Shown piece by piece: positions 46,701 to 54,292 of a stretch of 56,665 nt of DNA. Origin of the DNA: Elusimicrobia bacterium GWF2_62_30 (GTDB taxonomy: Bacteria > Elusimicrobiota > Elusimicrobia > Elusimicrobiales > UBA9959); NCBI GenBank assembly GCA_001799995.1, contig MGUK01000006.1:1-56665 (forward strand), written 5' to 3'. The position numbers were made by a program, and so were the translations under genes. Every line of letters begins with the position of its first letter. Position 1 is the stretch's first letter. The notes below the pieces were generated by a model. That model did not search any database and was not told where the DNA came from. It worked only from the letters and a program-made list of their open reading frames with translations.

Positions 46701-47003
46701 ATGTTGGCATTCAGTATGAGGAAGTTTTTCTGGGGTTTGGCTATTGCGGGCTTTGGGGGCCTGGTCTGGGCCAGTAATCTTGGAATGATAAATATTTCCT
46801 TCCGGTTTGGCCGGGATTGGCCCATTATCATAGTGGCTCTGGGGTTGATGTATGTGTGGGACGCTATTTTCGGAAAACACTGGTGGTCCCATTGCTGCGG
46901 GAAGAAGCAGGACAAGAAGGAAGATATCTTCAAGGCTCTTGAGGATCTGGAGAAGGGGAAGATAACCCCCGAAGAGGCTATTAAGAGGATGAGCGGCAAG
47001 TAA
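46701..47003 (+). CDS. LiaF-type transmembrane-domain protein with SHOCT-like tail
   Basis: 100 aa with AGGAGG before ATG. Two hydrophobic helices (about residues 8-25 and 38-54) with the connecting RFGRDWPIIIVALGL match the small two-helix LiaF/LiaI transmembrane family (DUF5668-like). A Cys pair (HCCGKK) follows, then a charged tail with LEKGKITPEEAIKRM, another SHOCT-like motif. It is the last gene of the three-gene operon; a strong terminator follows at 47.05 kb. By family it is linked to cell-envelope stress sensing. Confidence 0.78.
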   Translation: MLAFSMRKFFWGLAIAGFGGLVWASNLGMINISFRFGRDWPIIIVALGLMYVWDAIFGKHWWSHCCGKKQDKKEDIFKALEDLEKGKITPEEAIKRMSGK

Positions 47004-47005
47004 TT

Positions 47006-47023
47006 GTTTCCACGTGAAAACAA
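47006..47023. promoter_or_regulatory. variant parS-like site 1
   Basis: GTTTCCACGTGAAAACAA, directly after the stop codon of the preceding gene. With two flanking T it forms a 20-bp near-palindrome centred on CACGTG with one mismatch. Canonical parS is TGTTTCACGTGAAACA; here each arm is one base further from the centre. The same 18 bases recur at 47175-47192 before parA, which supports a ParB-binding role. Confidence 0.65.
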
Positions 47024-47046
47024 AGTAGCGCAAAAACATTGTCATT

Positions 47047-47092
47047 GCCCCGCTTCCGGAGAAGTAGTCCGGAAGCGGGGCTGTTCTTTTTT
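47047..47092 (+). terminator. intrinsic terminator of the DUF2089 operon
   Basis: Perfect 14-bp stem GCCCCGCTTCCGGA/TCCGGAAGCGGGGC with a 7-nt loop, followed by TGTTCTTTTTT. It insulates parAB from the operon upstream. Confidence 0.95.
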
Positions 47093-47122
47093 GGGGTATG
47101 TGCGGCGCAGCGTTTACGGGTG

Positions 47123-47151
47123 TTGACTTGAGCAGCCTAAATCTGTAATAA
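47123..47151 (+). promoter_or_regulatory. promoter for parAB
   Basis: TTGACT (47123-47128) with an A/T-rich -10 region TAATAATAAT starting 17 bp later. Transcription would begin just upstream of the second parS-like site, so ParB bound there could influence the operon. Confidence 0.55.
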
Positions 47152-47174
47152 TAATACCCGAAGATAAGGGGCCA

Positions 47175-47192
47175 GTTTCCACGTGAAAACAA
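47175..47192. promoter_or_regulatory. variant parS-like site 2
   Basis: The same 18 bases as at 47006-47023, 169 bp away, same orientation, 34 bp before the parA start. It lies in the likely 5' leader of parAB. Confidence 0.65.
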
Positions 47193-47227
47193 TTTTGGAT
47201 ACCCTTGCGGCGTTCCAGGAGAACATA
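47192..47227 (+). other. boundary note: parA leader
   Basis: The 34 bp between the second parS-like site and the parA ATG (47193-47226) hold only a GGAG-containing ribosome-binding region; nothing else is seen. Confidence 0.2.
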
Positions 47228-48066
47228 TGGCTGAAATAGTGGCAATAGCAAATCAGAAGGGGGGAGTGGGGAAAACCACTACCGCTATTAACCTGGCGGT
47301 AGCCCTTGCGGCTTTCGACTATGAGACTCTGCTTATAGATTTCGATCCGCAGAGCAATTCCACCTCCGGTCTGGGCGTGAACATTACCAAGGACCACAAG
47401 AACATCTATGACGTGCTGTGCGGTAAGGCCCCCATAGAGGCCGCCATACACCAGACTTCCGTGGATTGGCTGGACATTGTGCCTACCAGCCACAATTTAG
47501 CCGGCGCGGAAATAGAGCTTGTAAGCGAATTCTCCCGGGAGTCGGTGCTTAAAAGGGCGCTGGATAAGGCCCGCGGTATGTACAAGTTCATTATCATCGA
47601 CTGTCCGCCTTCTCTGGGGCTTCTTACCATTAACGCTCTGAATGCCTCCGATTCTGTGATAACCCCGGTCCAGTGCGAGTTCTACGCCATGGAGGGACTT
47701 GCCTACTTCATGAACACCGTGGAGAAGATCAAGCAGGCTATTAACCCCGGTCTTAAAATAGACGGCGGGATAATCACCATGTATGACTCCCGCATCAACC
47801 TTGCCAACCAGGTGAGGGGGGAGATAGGGAAATATTACGGCGACCGTCTTTACAAGACCGTCATCCCGCGCAATGTGCGCCTGGCCGAGGCTCCCAGTTT
47901 TGGTCAGTCTATCTTCGTCTATGATCCCAGCTCCCGCGGCGCTCTTGCCTACAAGGAACTGGCCCTGGAGTTCCTGGCGCGGCGCGGCGTGGATGTTTCC
48001 TCTTACCGCAACTCCGACCTTTATGTGACCGAAGACGCGGCGCTTGAATATGACATGGGTGGCTGA
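47227..48066 (+). CDS. parA: chromosome-partitioning ATPase ParA (Soj)
   Basis: 279 aa. Deviant Walker A KGGVGKTTTAINL (residues about 11-23), Walker A' DFDPQSNSTSGLG, Walker B FIIIDCPPSLGLL. No N-terminal DNA-binding domain, so it is the chromosomal Soj type. It forms ATP-dependent gradients on the nucleoid that move ParB-parS complexes. It is followed 46 bp later by parB, with two variant parS-like sites upstream. A C-terminal acidic tail is unremarkable. Confidence 0.96.
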   Translation: MAEIVAIANQKGGVGKTTTAINLAVALAAFDYETLLIDFDPQSNSTSGLGVNITKDHKNIYDVLCGKAPIEAAIHQTSVDWLDIVPTSHNLAGAEIELVSEFSRESVLKRALDKARGMYKFIIIDCPPSLGLLTINALNASDSVITPVQCEFYAMEGLAYFMNTVEKIKQAINPGLKIDGGIITMYDSRINLANQVRGEIGKYYGDRLYKTVIPRNVRLAEAPSFGQSIFVYDPSSRGALAYKELALEFLARRGVDVSSYRNSDLYVTEDAALEYDMGG

Positions 48067-48112
48067 GCTGCCGCTGCTTGTTGAAATTTAGCTTATTTAT
48101 TAAGGAGAATAT

Positions 48113-48982
48113 ATGCGTAAGGCTTTAGGCAGAGGTATAGACTCACTCATCACCAAGGTGCAGAATAACGACATTTCCGGGGACATGGTGCAGCGGATCC
48201 CGTTGAGCATGATAAAGCCCAACCCCTTCCAGCCCCGCCGCAACTTCGACGAAAAATCACTTGCCGAGCTGTCCGACTCCATAAAGGAGCGCGGCCTCAT
48301 CCAGCCCATAAGCGTGTGGAAGGATTCCGCTTCCGACCAGCATTTTATACTTGCCGGCGAGCGCCGCTGGCGCGCCTCCAAACTGGCGGGCCTGGTGGAG
48401 ATAGACGTTATAGTAAAGAAAGACCTCACCGAGGAGCAGAAGCTCGGCCTTTCACTGCTGGAGAATATCCAGCGCGAAGATCTCAACGCCATCGATACGG
48501 CGCTGGCCTATCAGAAGCTGATGCTGGAGTTCGGCGCCACGCAGGCCGACATCGCGCAACGCGTGCACAAATCGCGCGCCGCCGTTTCCAATACCCTGCG
48601 CCTGCTCGAGCTCGACGAGGATATCCTCCAGGGCATACAGGCCGGCAAGATAGACGCCGGGCATGCCCGGGCGCTCATTTCCATCCCGGACCTGGCCAAA
48701 CGCCGCGAAGCCTACCATCGCATAGTGGCGGAGAACCTTTCCGTGCGCGACGTGGAAAGCATCGCCCAGGGTTTCCACGCCGACCGCCCTAAAACGGCCC
48801 GTAAGCCGCGCGCCGGCTCGCACAAGACCCCCGAGGCTGCGCAGCTCGAGTCCGAACTGGAACGGCACCTGGGGACCAAGGTGGAGATCTGTCCCGGCCC
48901 CGGCCCCGAGAATGGTAAAATACTGATACATTATTTCTCGCTGGACGATCTGGACCGGGTAACACAAATTCTTAAAAGGTAA
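48113..48982 (+). CDS. parB: chromosome-partitioning protein ParB (Spo0J)
   Basis: 289 aa. CTP-dependent DNA clamp that loads at parS. The N-terminal domain has NPFQPRRNF, box I/II GERRWRASKLAG with the conserved ENIQREDLN, then a helix-turn-helix (TQADIAQRVHKSRAAVSNTLRLLEL, about residues 140-165), a linker rich in Arg/Lys, and a C-terminal dimer domain ending LDRVTQILKR. Start ATG with AAGGAG. Its recognition helix would have to accept the widened parS arms seen upstream. Confidence 0.96.
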   Translation: MRKALGRGIDSLITKVQNNDISGDMVQRIPLSMIKPNPFQPRRNFDEKSLAELSDSIKERGLIQPISVWKDSASDQHFILAGERRWRASKLAGLVEIDVIVKKDLTEEQKLGLSLLENIQREDLNAIDTALAYQKLMLEFGATQADIAQRVHKSRAAVSNTLRLLELDEDILQGIQAGKIDAGHARALISIPDLAKRREAYHRIVAENLSVRDVESIAQGFHADRPKTARKPRAGSHKTPEAAQLESELERHLGTKVEICPGPGPENGKILIHYFSLDDLDRVTQILKR

Positions 48983-48985
48983 CAC

Positions 48986-50023
48986 ATGCGCGAACTAAAA
49001 CTCCTCGCGGTCCTGGCCTGCCTGGCCGCGCCGGCCGCCGCGCAGACCGCTAAGCCCGCCGAGGGGGACAAGCCGACGGCCTTCGCCGCCAAGTCCCCGG
49101 TGCCTTCTTATATCGCCGCCGAGAGCAACCTGGGCAAATATTATCTTTACGCCGACGGCGGCTTCAACGCGGACTGGTACGTGGGCTACAATAATTGCTG
49201 GGTGATAAAGCTGCCGCCCGTGGCCGCCGGCGCCTACGCCAAGGCCTTTATCGGCGCCAAGCTGGGCCGCGCCAAGATAATGTCCTGGCCGATGTCCTGG
49301 GACCCGGCGCCCATCCCCGGCAAGATCTACCTGGCGATAAACAACGCCCCTTCCTTCAATTCCGACCACACTTATTTCCTGGTGGACGCGGCCGACCTGC
49401 CGCGCGAGCCCCTGCCGAACGATTATCTCGACGGGGTGGATTCGGCCCGCTGGCTCTGGACCGAGATCCCGCTTTCCAGGATCTCGTCGGAGAAGCCCAA
49501 CTATATGGCGCTCTGGTCCTCTTCCCGGTATTTCGTCTCTTCCTCGAGCGCGCCTATCATCGCCGCCGCGAAGTCCGACAGCACGGAGGATGATGTGTGG
49601 TTGTCGCGCTCCATAAGGGGCAACCCGCCCTCGGGCGACAGCGCCTTCGAGATCCCGATCTCGGGCATTAAGCCGGCCATCGCCATCAAGCTGGTACCGG
49701 CCAACGAGTACAAAGTTTTCATAAAGGGCTTTTCGGCCGAGGTGGGACCGGACGACATAATGGTATCTTTCGCCGCCATCGGCGAGGATATCCGCGCGGC
49801 CTGGCTGGAAGTGTCCTACGACAAGTTCGACTGGCAGCGCGTCACGCGCTACCTTTTCAAGGCCCCTTATTTCTGGAGCTTCGGCCGCGACGAGATCTCG
49901 AAAGAGATGTTCTACCTGCGCGCGGCTGCGGTGGACAACCTGGAGAATACCGGGTACTCGAAGGAGATCGTGATACCGGCCATGGGCCGGGCGGCGCTGC
50001 CGGCGCCGGCGGAAGCTAACTAA
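48986..50023 (+). CDS. exported protein, function unknown
   Basis: 345 aa, starting 3 bp after parB. Signal peptide of about 19 residues (APAAAQ). The mature part is rich in Trp, Tyr and Ser and looks mostly beta-sheet (repeated strands such as KYYLYADGGFNADWYVGYNNCWVIKLP and AAWLEVSYDKFDWQRVTRYLF). No catalytic motif; a carbohydrate-binding or surface beta-sandwich fold is a guess. A role in partitioning is unlikely in spite of the neighbour, because it is exported. Confidence 0.7.
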   Translation: MRELKLLAVLACLAAPAAAQTAKPAEGDKPTAFAAKSPVPSYIAAESNLGKYYLYADGGFNADWYVGYNNCWVIKLPPVAAGAYAKAFIGAKLGRAKIMSWPMSWDPAPIPGKIYLAINNAPSFNSDHTYFLVDAADLPREPLPNDYLDGVDSARWLWTEIPLSRISSEKPNYMALWSSSRYFVSSSSAPIIAAAKSDSTEDDVWLSRSIRGNPPSGDSAFEIPISGIKPAIAIKLVPANEYKVFIKGFSAEVGPDDIMVSFAAIGEDIRAAWLEVSYDKFDWQRVTRYLFKAPYFWSFGRDEISKEMFYLRAAAVDNLENTGYSKEIVIPAMGRAALPAPAEAN

Positions 50024-50052
50024 CCGCGGGCCTGTGTGCCCGCTATTTTATC

Positions 50053-51060
50053 ATGGCGAAAAAATTCAATGTGGCGGTAGTGGGAGCTTCGGGGATGGTG
50101 GGCGGGGAACTGCTCGGCCTGTTGGAAAGCAGGCGCTTCCCCGTAGGGGACTTCTACCCCTTCAATTCCGGCAGAAAGCCCGCCTCGGTGCGGTTTCACG
50201 GTAAGAGCTATGCCTGCCTTAAACCGTCCTTCGCGGCGCTTAAACAAGCGGACATGGTCTTCTTCGTCTCCACCGACGAGGTTTCCGCCCGGTTCGCGCC
50301 TAAGCTGGCCGCCGCCGGCGTCTGGTGTATCGACGACTCCTCCAAATTCCGTTTGGCCGCGGGCGTGCCGCTGGTCATCCCCGAAGTGAACGGCGGCGAG
50401 ATCCGCCCGGCGAAGAAACTGGTGGCCGGCCCGAACTGCACCCTGACGGGCGCGGCCGTGGCGCTGGCCGACATACACCGCCGGCTCCGCGTGACCGAGC
50501 TGCGCCTGGCCACTTACCAGGCGGTCTCCGGCGCCGGCAAATCCGCCATGCTGCAGCTGGAAGAAGAGCTGAAAACCTATTTTAAGAAGGGCGCCGTGCC
50601 GGAGGGCTCCGGCCGGTTCCCGCGGCCCATAGCTTTCAACCTTTTTCCGCAGGTGGGCGGTTTCGACCGCGACGGGCATTCCGCCGAGGAGAACAAGGTG
50701 GAGGGGGAGCTCAGGAAGATCTGGAACGCGCCCGGCCTGAAGATCAGCTCCACCGCCGTGCGCGTGCCGGTGCTGCGCGGGCATTCGCTGGCCATCTGGG
50801 CCCGCACCGCCAAACCGTGGACCCTTGGCGCCCTCAAAAAAATACTCGCGCGCACGCCGGGCCTCAAGTTCGCCGCGGACCCGTACAACTATCCCGCGCC
50901 GCTCAGTCACGGCAACAGGACTTTCGTGGTTTACGCCGGACGCCTGCGCAAGGCCAAGACCGCCGCTAACGAGTTCCAGCTCTGGGTCGTGTCCGATAAC
51001 CTTTACAAGGGCGCCGCGCTTAACTCCATGCAGATAGCCGAACGCATCGCGGGGTTCTAG
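50053..51060 (+). CDS. asd: aspartate-semialdehyde dehydrogenase
   Basis: Makes aspartate semialdehyde, precursor of lysine/diaminopimelate, threonine and methionine. 335 aa. NADP-binding VVGASGMVGGELLGLLESRRFP at the N-terminus, FVSTDEVSARFAP, DDSSKFR, the nucleophile Cys129 in AGPNCTLTG, and the catalytic His in VPVLRGHS. The motif around the Cys (GPNCTLT) differs from the common NPNCSTIQ, so it belongs to a less common subgroup. Single gene with its own neighbours unrelated. Confidence 0.92.
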   Translation: MAKKFNVAVVGASGMVGGELLGLLESRRFPVGDFYPFNSGRKPASVRFHGKSYACLKPSFAALKQADMVFFVSTDEVSARFAPKLAAAGVWCIDDSSKFRLAAGVPLVIPEVNGGEIRPAKKLVAGPNCTLTGAAVALADIHRRLRVTELRLATYQAVSGAGKSAMLQLEEELKTYFKKGAVPEGSGRFPRPIAFNLFPQVGGFDRDGHSAEENKVEGELRKIWNAPGLKISSTAVRVPVLRGHSLAIWARTAKPWTLGALKKILARTPGLKFAADPYNYPAPLSHGNRTFVVYAGRLRKAKTAANEFQLWVVSDNLYKGAALNSMQIAERIAGF

Positions 51061-51075
51061 TTCTCAGGGGGGAAA

Positions 51076-51363
51076 ATGAAAAAAACAGCCATATTGTTCC
51101 CGGTACTGCTGGCGGCTATGGCCGCCGGCTGCAAACAGAAAGCACCCGACCAGCCGCCCGTGCCGAAAACTACGGACCAGGTGCAGGACGCGGCCACGCA
51201 GGTGGGCGTTTCCACCGGCGGCGCGATCGGGACCATGCTTAACGCCCCCGGCAACTACATGAAGGGCATGGTCGGCAACGTGGACAAAGCCAAGGCCGCG
51301 GCCGCCCAATACAACAAGATCGCCGAAGACCGGATGAAAATGGACCCGGAAACCGGGAAATAG
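51076..51363 (+). CDS. small lipoprotein
   Basis: 95 aa. Signal peptide with lipobox MAAGC (Cys at about residue 19), then a short Pro-rich linker and an Ala-rich helical region (VDKAKAAAAQYNKIAED). No family recognised. It begins 15 bp after asd with GGGGGAAAA upstream. A GC hairpin without T tract (51388-51405) separates it from the next gene. Confidence 0.7.
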   Translation: MKKTAILFPVLLAAMAAGCKQKAPDQPPVPKTTDQVQDAATQVGVSTGGAIGTMLNAPGNYMKGMVGNVDKAKAAAAQYNKIAEDRMKMDPETGK

Positions 51364-51430
51364 GCGGCTGTAAAAACCGCGCATAAACCGGGGCGCTGGC
51401 CCCGGATACCAGGCAGAACAGGGGGGAAAC

Positions 51431-52084
51431 ATGTGGATGGCTATTATTGCGGGAATAGCGGCGGTCGCGCTGCTCATCGCGTTCCTGACCAGCCGTAACC
51501 GCCGCGCGAAGACGCGGCATAAAAGCGTTTCGGAAGTGGGCCTGATGTTCAGTATTTATGTCGAGCCCTTCGGCCCGGACCCTAAAGTTCTCGAGGGCAC
51601 CGGCCTGCCGCTGTTCATTGAAGGCCTCAGGGGCGTGGCCAGGAACATGATACGCTTCCAGCCCGAAGACGGGGTTGAAGCCTGTTTCTTCGATTATATC
51701 TGCGAGACCGGCGCGCCGGGCAGCGAGGTGGCGGTGGAAAGAACGGTGGCGCTGTTCGACTACGGCAAAGACATGTTCTCTCCTTTCTACCTTTCGGCCG
51801 ACGGTACCGGCGTCCAGCCGGAGATCCCGGGCTACGGGGCCGCCGACGCCGGGAAGTTCCCCGGCCTGCCTGCCGGCGCCAAAGTGTATTCGGACGCCCT
51901 GGACAAGCTTGGGGCGCTGCTGAATTCCGGCAAAACGGAACTGTTCCAGAAAGAGCCTGACTGGAACGTGCAGGGCGCAGGACAGTACCTGCTTCTTTAC
52001 GGGCGGAGCTCGCTGGTGGCGCAGGGCGGGTACCAGGATTTTGTGAAAGCGGCCAAACTGCTGGCGCTGCGGCTCACGGCCTGA
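51431..52084 (+). CDS. membrane-anchored protein, function unknown
   Basis: 217 aa. One N-terminal transmembrane helix (residues about 4-20), a basic stretch (RNRRAKTRHK) and a cytoplasmic domain (FSIYVEPFGPDP, GLPLFIEGLRGVARNMIRF, VACFFDYI, then VALFDYGKD). The domain resembles proteins of unknown function that follow a TM helix in bacteria; I cannot name it with certainty. Its stop nearly meets that of the convergent gene, and the two stops lie in a short CTGACGG/CCGTCAG palindrome. Confidence 0.6.
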   Translation: MWMAIIAGIAAVALLIAFLTSRNRRAKTRHKSVSEVGLMFSIYVEPFGPDPKVLEGTGLPLFIEGLRGVARNMIRFQPEDGVEACFFDYICETGAPGSEVAVERTVALFDYGKDMFSPFYLSADGTGVQPEIPGYGAADAGKFPGLPAGAKVYSDALDKLGALLNSGKTELFQKEPDWNVQGAGQYLLLYGRSSLVAQGGYQDFVKAAKLLALRLTA

Positions 52085-52091
52085 CGGGCCG

Positions 52092-52829
52092 TCAGTCCTT
52101 GTCGAACTCCGGCATATTGGAACGGTATTTGAGCGGAACGAACCCCTGCTGCAGGCGGGGGTTCGTTCTTTCTTTTATAGCCACCGCGTTGAAGAAGGCC
52201 CGCCATAGGCCCACGGCTTCCTTTTCCCCGTCGGAAAAAGGCGGCGGCTGGGTCTTGTCCAGCTCGGCGACGCGCAGCCGGCCGCCGAAATAAAGCGCCG
52301 CCAGGTTGCGGGCGGTGTCGTGAATGACCCAGTCCGAGGAGGCCATTCGCCGTTTGAAGTGCCCCGCTATCAGCGGAAGCACGTTGTGGTCGGGTTCCAT
52401 TTTGGCGTAAAGCGTGCGGTCCTGCAGTTCGCTAAAGCGCAGGAACCCCTTAAGGCGGTGAGCCTCGCGCAGCACCGCGGCCGCGGCTTTGTGCACCCTG
52501 GCCACCACCGGGTCCGCCAGCATGTTGTTCAATTCTTTTCCCCGGGAAAATGCCATCCGCGCGTAAGCCAGCAGCAGGCTCTCTTTCTCCGGCCCGTTCC
52601 AGAGAAAACAGAGCTTCATCTTTTCCGGGGTTTCCACGTCTGAAAGCGAGTCCAGCTGGCGCAGGAAGGCCGAGCTTTCCTGCTGGGAGGCTTCAACTTC
52701 CACCGCGCGGCTGAAAAGCCCTTCCTGCGGCGGGGAGGTCCGGGTTATCTCGGCCGCGGGGTCGCCGGCCGCGGCCTTCACCGCGCAGATAAGCCCGTCG
52801 AAAGAGCCGTCGTAAACATAAGCTCCCAT
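52092..52829 (-). CDS. TIGR03915-type protein, partner of a DNA-repair radical SAM protein
   Basis: 245 aa. The N-terminus MGAYVYDGSFDGLICAV and the middle LKGFLRFSELQDRTLYAKMEPDHNVLPLI match the TIGR03915/DUF4130 family, whose members are always next to, or fused with, the radical SAM protein of TIGR03916, and sometimes with a uracil-DNA glycosylase-like domain. The biochemical role is unknown; DNA modification or repair is assumed. Its start overlaps the upstream stop (TAATG), so it is co-translated with that gene. Confidence 0.88.
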   Translation of the reverse strand: MGAYVYDGSFDGLICAVKAAAGDPAAEITRTSPPQEGLFSRAVEVEASQQESSAFLRQLDSLSDVETPEKMKLCFLWNGPEKESLLLAYARMAFSRGKELNNMLADPVVARVHKAAAAVLREAHRLKGFLRFSELQDRTLYAKMEPDHNVLPLIAGHFKRRMASSDWVIHDTARNLAALYFGGRLRVAELDKTQPPPFSDGEKEAVGLWRAFFNAVAIKERTNPRLQQGFVPLKYRSNMPEFDKD

Positions 52830-54079
52830 TAAAGTTCTCCCTGCGCCGCCGCCGTCCCGAAAAGAGGCAACTGCTGCGCGGCCGGTTCTTTTTTCTCCAG
52901 CAGCCGCACCTTTATGGCTTCTGCGGAATCCCGCTTCAAGCCGTTATACTTCCCGCCGGCGGTCACGAAATAGACCGCGCGCTTCATAACCACGCCCAGC
53001 CGGCCCAGGTCTTCCAGGCTCAGGCGCCCCGCCCTGCGGGCGCGCAGGATCTTCTTCGCCGAGACCACGCCTATGCCCGGCACGCGCAGCAGCTCGGAGT
53101 AGTCGGCGGCGTTCACTTCCAGCGGAAACTTTTCCAGGTTGTTCAGAGCCCACATGGTCTTGGGGTCGAAGGTGAGGTCCAGGCAGGGGCATTTCTCGTT
53201 GAGCAGCTCGTCCACGGAGAAGCCGTAGAAGCGCAGCAGCCAGTCGGCCTGGTAAAGCCGGTGTTCGCGCTTGAGCGGCGGCTCGAGCAGCGCCGGCAGG
53301 CGGTTGTCCGGGCTTACCGGCACGAAAGCCGAATAATAAACGCGCTTCAAAGACATCTTTTTATAGAGGGCGTCGCTGAGGCGCATTATCTGCAGGTCTG
53401 TTTCCGGGGTTGCGCCCACTATCAGCTGGGTGCTCTGCCCGGCGGGGGCGTAGGCCGGGGAGCTTTTTATGGTCCTTCTCTCGTCGCGGCTGGCGCTTAT
53501 CTTCTCGGCCAGGCGGCTCATGGGCCTGAGTATCCCTTCTTTCGTTTTGCCCGGGGCGAGCAGCGCCAGGCTGCCCGAGGTCGGGAGCTCGATATTGACG
53601 CTGACCCGGTCGGCGTAGAGCCCGGCCTGGTCTATAAGTTCGCGGCTGGCGCCGGGGATCACCTTCATGTGTATGTAACCCGTGAAACGTTTTTCCTGGC
53701 GCAGTTTGCGCACGGCCTCCAGCATCAGCTCCATGGTGCGGTCCGGTGAAACCACTACGCCTGAGCTGAGGAACAGGCCTTCGATGTAATTGCGCCGGTA
53801 GAATTCGAAGGTGAGGCTGGCTATCTCGTCGGGCGTGAGGGCCGCGCGCGGGGTGTCAGCGGAGCTGCGGTTGACGCAGTAGGCGCAGTCGTAAACGCAG
53901 GCGTTGGTCATCAGGATCTTCAAAAGCGAAATACAGCGCCCGTCGGCCGCCCAGGTGTGGCAGATGCCGCTGGCGACGTTGGCCCCATGGCCCCCGGCCC
54001 GGTCGGAGCCGGAGGAGGCGCACGAGGCGTCGTACTTGGCGCCCGCAGAAAGAATTTCTATGCGTTGTTCAAGGTCCAT
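52829..54079 (-). CDS. putative DNA modification/repair radical SAM protein (TIGR03916 type)
   Basis: 416 aa from ATG 54077-54079, matching the family N-terminus MDLEQRIEILSAGAKYDASCASSG; the longer reading runs into a repeat region and is rejected. Cluster cysteines are in NACVYDCAYC (Cys-x3-Cys-x2-Cys). A CPCLDLTFDPKTMWALNN segment follows. The C-terminal helix-hairpin-helix (LLRVPGIGVVSAKKILRARR, about residues 325-345) suggests DNA binding. The family is widespread and uncharacterised. The next gene is its obligate partner. Confidence 0.92.
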   Translation of the reverse strand: MDLEQRIEILSAGAKYDASCASSGSDRAGGHGANVASGICHTWAADGRCISLLKILMTNACVYDCAYCVNRSSADTPRAALTPDEIASLTFEFYRRNYIEGLFLSSGVVVSPDRTMELMLEAVRKLRQEKRFTGYIHMKVIPGASRELIDQAGLYADRVSVNIELPTSGSLALLAPGKTKEGILRPMSRLAEKISASRDERRTIKSSPAYAPAGQSTQLIVGATPETDLQIMRLSDALYKKMSLKRVYYSAFVPVSPDNRLPALLEPPLKREHRLYQADWLLRFYGFSVDELLNEKCPCLDLTFDPKTMWALNNLEKFPLEVNAADYSELLRVPGIGVVSAKKILRARRAGRLSLEDLGRLGVVMKRAVYFVTAGGKYNGLKRDSAEAIKVRLLEKKEPAAQQLPLFGTAAAQGEL

Positions 54080-54154
54080 ACATTTCCCGACCCTATAGCA
54101 TACCACATGAAGCCGAGAGGTCAATGACCCTGCCGTATCAAGCGCTATGCGCAT

Positions 54155-54188
54155 CAGACGGCCAGACGGCCAGACGGCCAGACGGCCA
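54155..54188. repeat. tandem 8-bp repeat (CAGACGGC) x4
   Basis: Four exact copies of CAGACGGC from 54155 to 54186, upstream of the radical SAM gene. A short microsatellite of this kind could vary in copy number. The surrounding 213-bp gap otherwise contains GTGTCAGGCACC and no gene. Confidence 0.8.
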
Positions 54189-54245
54189 AAGGCCTGTCGC
54201 GTTTTAATAATTATGTTAACTAGTGTCAGGCACCAGGTCAAAATA

Positions 54246-54281
54246 AAGGCCCCGGGTGTTTGCCGGAGCCTTTTTTTCTTT
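54246..54281 (-). terminator. intrinsic terminator of the five-repeat protein gene (bidirectional)
   Basis: On the minus strand, AAAGGC-t-CCGG pairs with CCGG-g-GCCTTT around a 7-nt loop, then ATTTT. The stem has one internal mismatch. On the plus strand it is followed by TTTTTTT, so it works in both directions. Confidence 0.8.
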
Positions 54282-54292
54282 GGCGGAAAGAG

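Noticed and set aside
47193-47226. A boundary entry for the parA leader in the feature list
   Set aside because: It carries little information: only a ribosome-binding region was seen, and its listed coordinates there should be read as 47193-47226.
54080-54241. Longer N-terminus for the radical SAM protein
   Set aside because: The extra 54 codons run through the 8-bp tandem repeat and give a non-family sequence.
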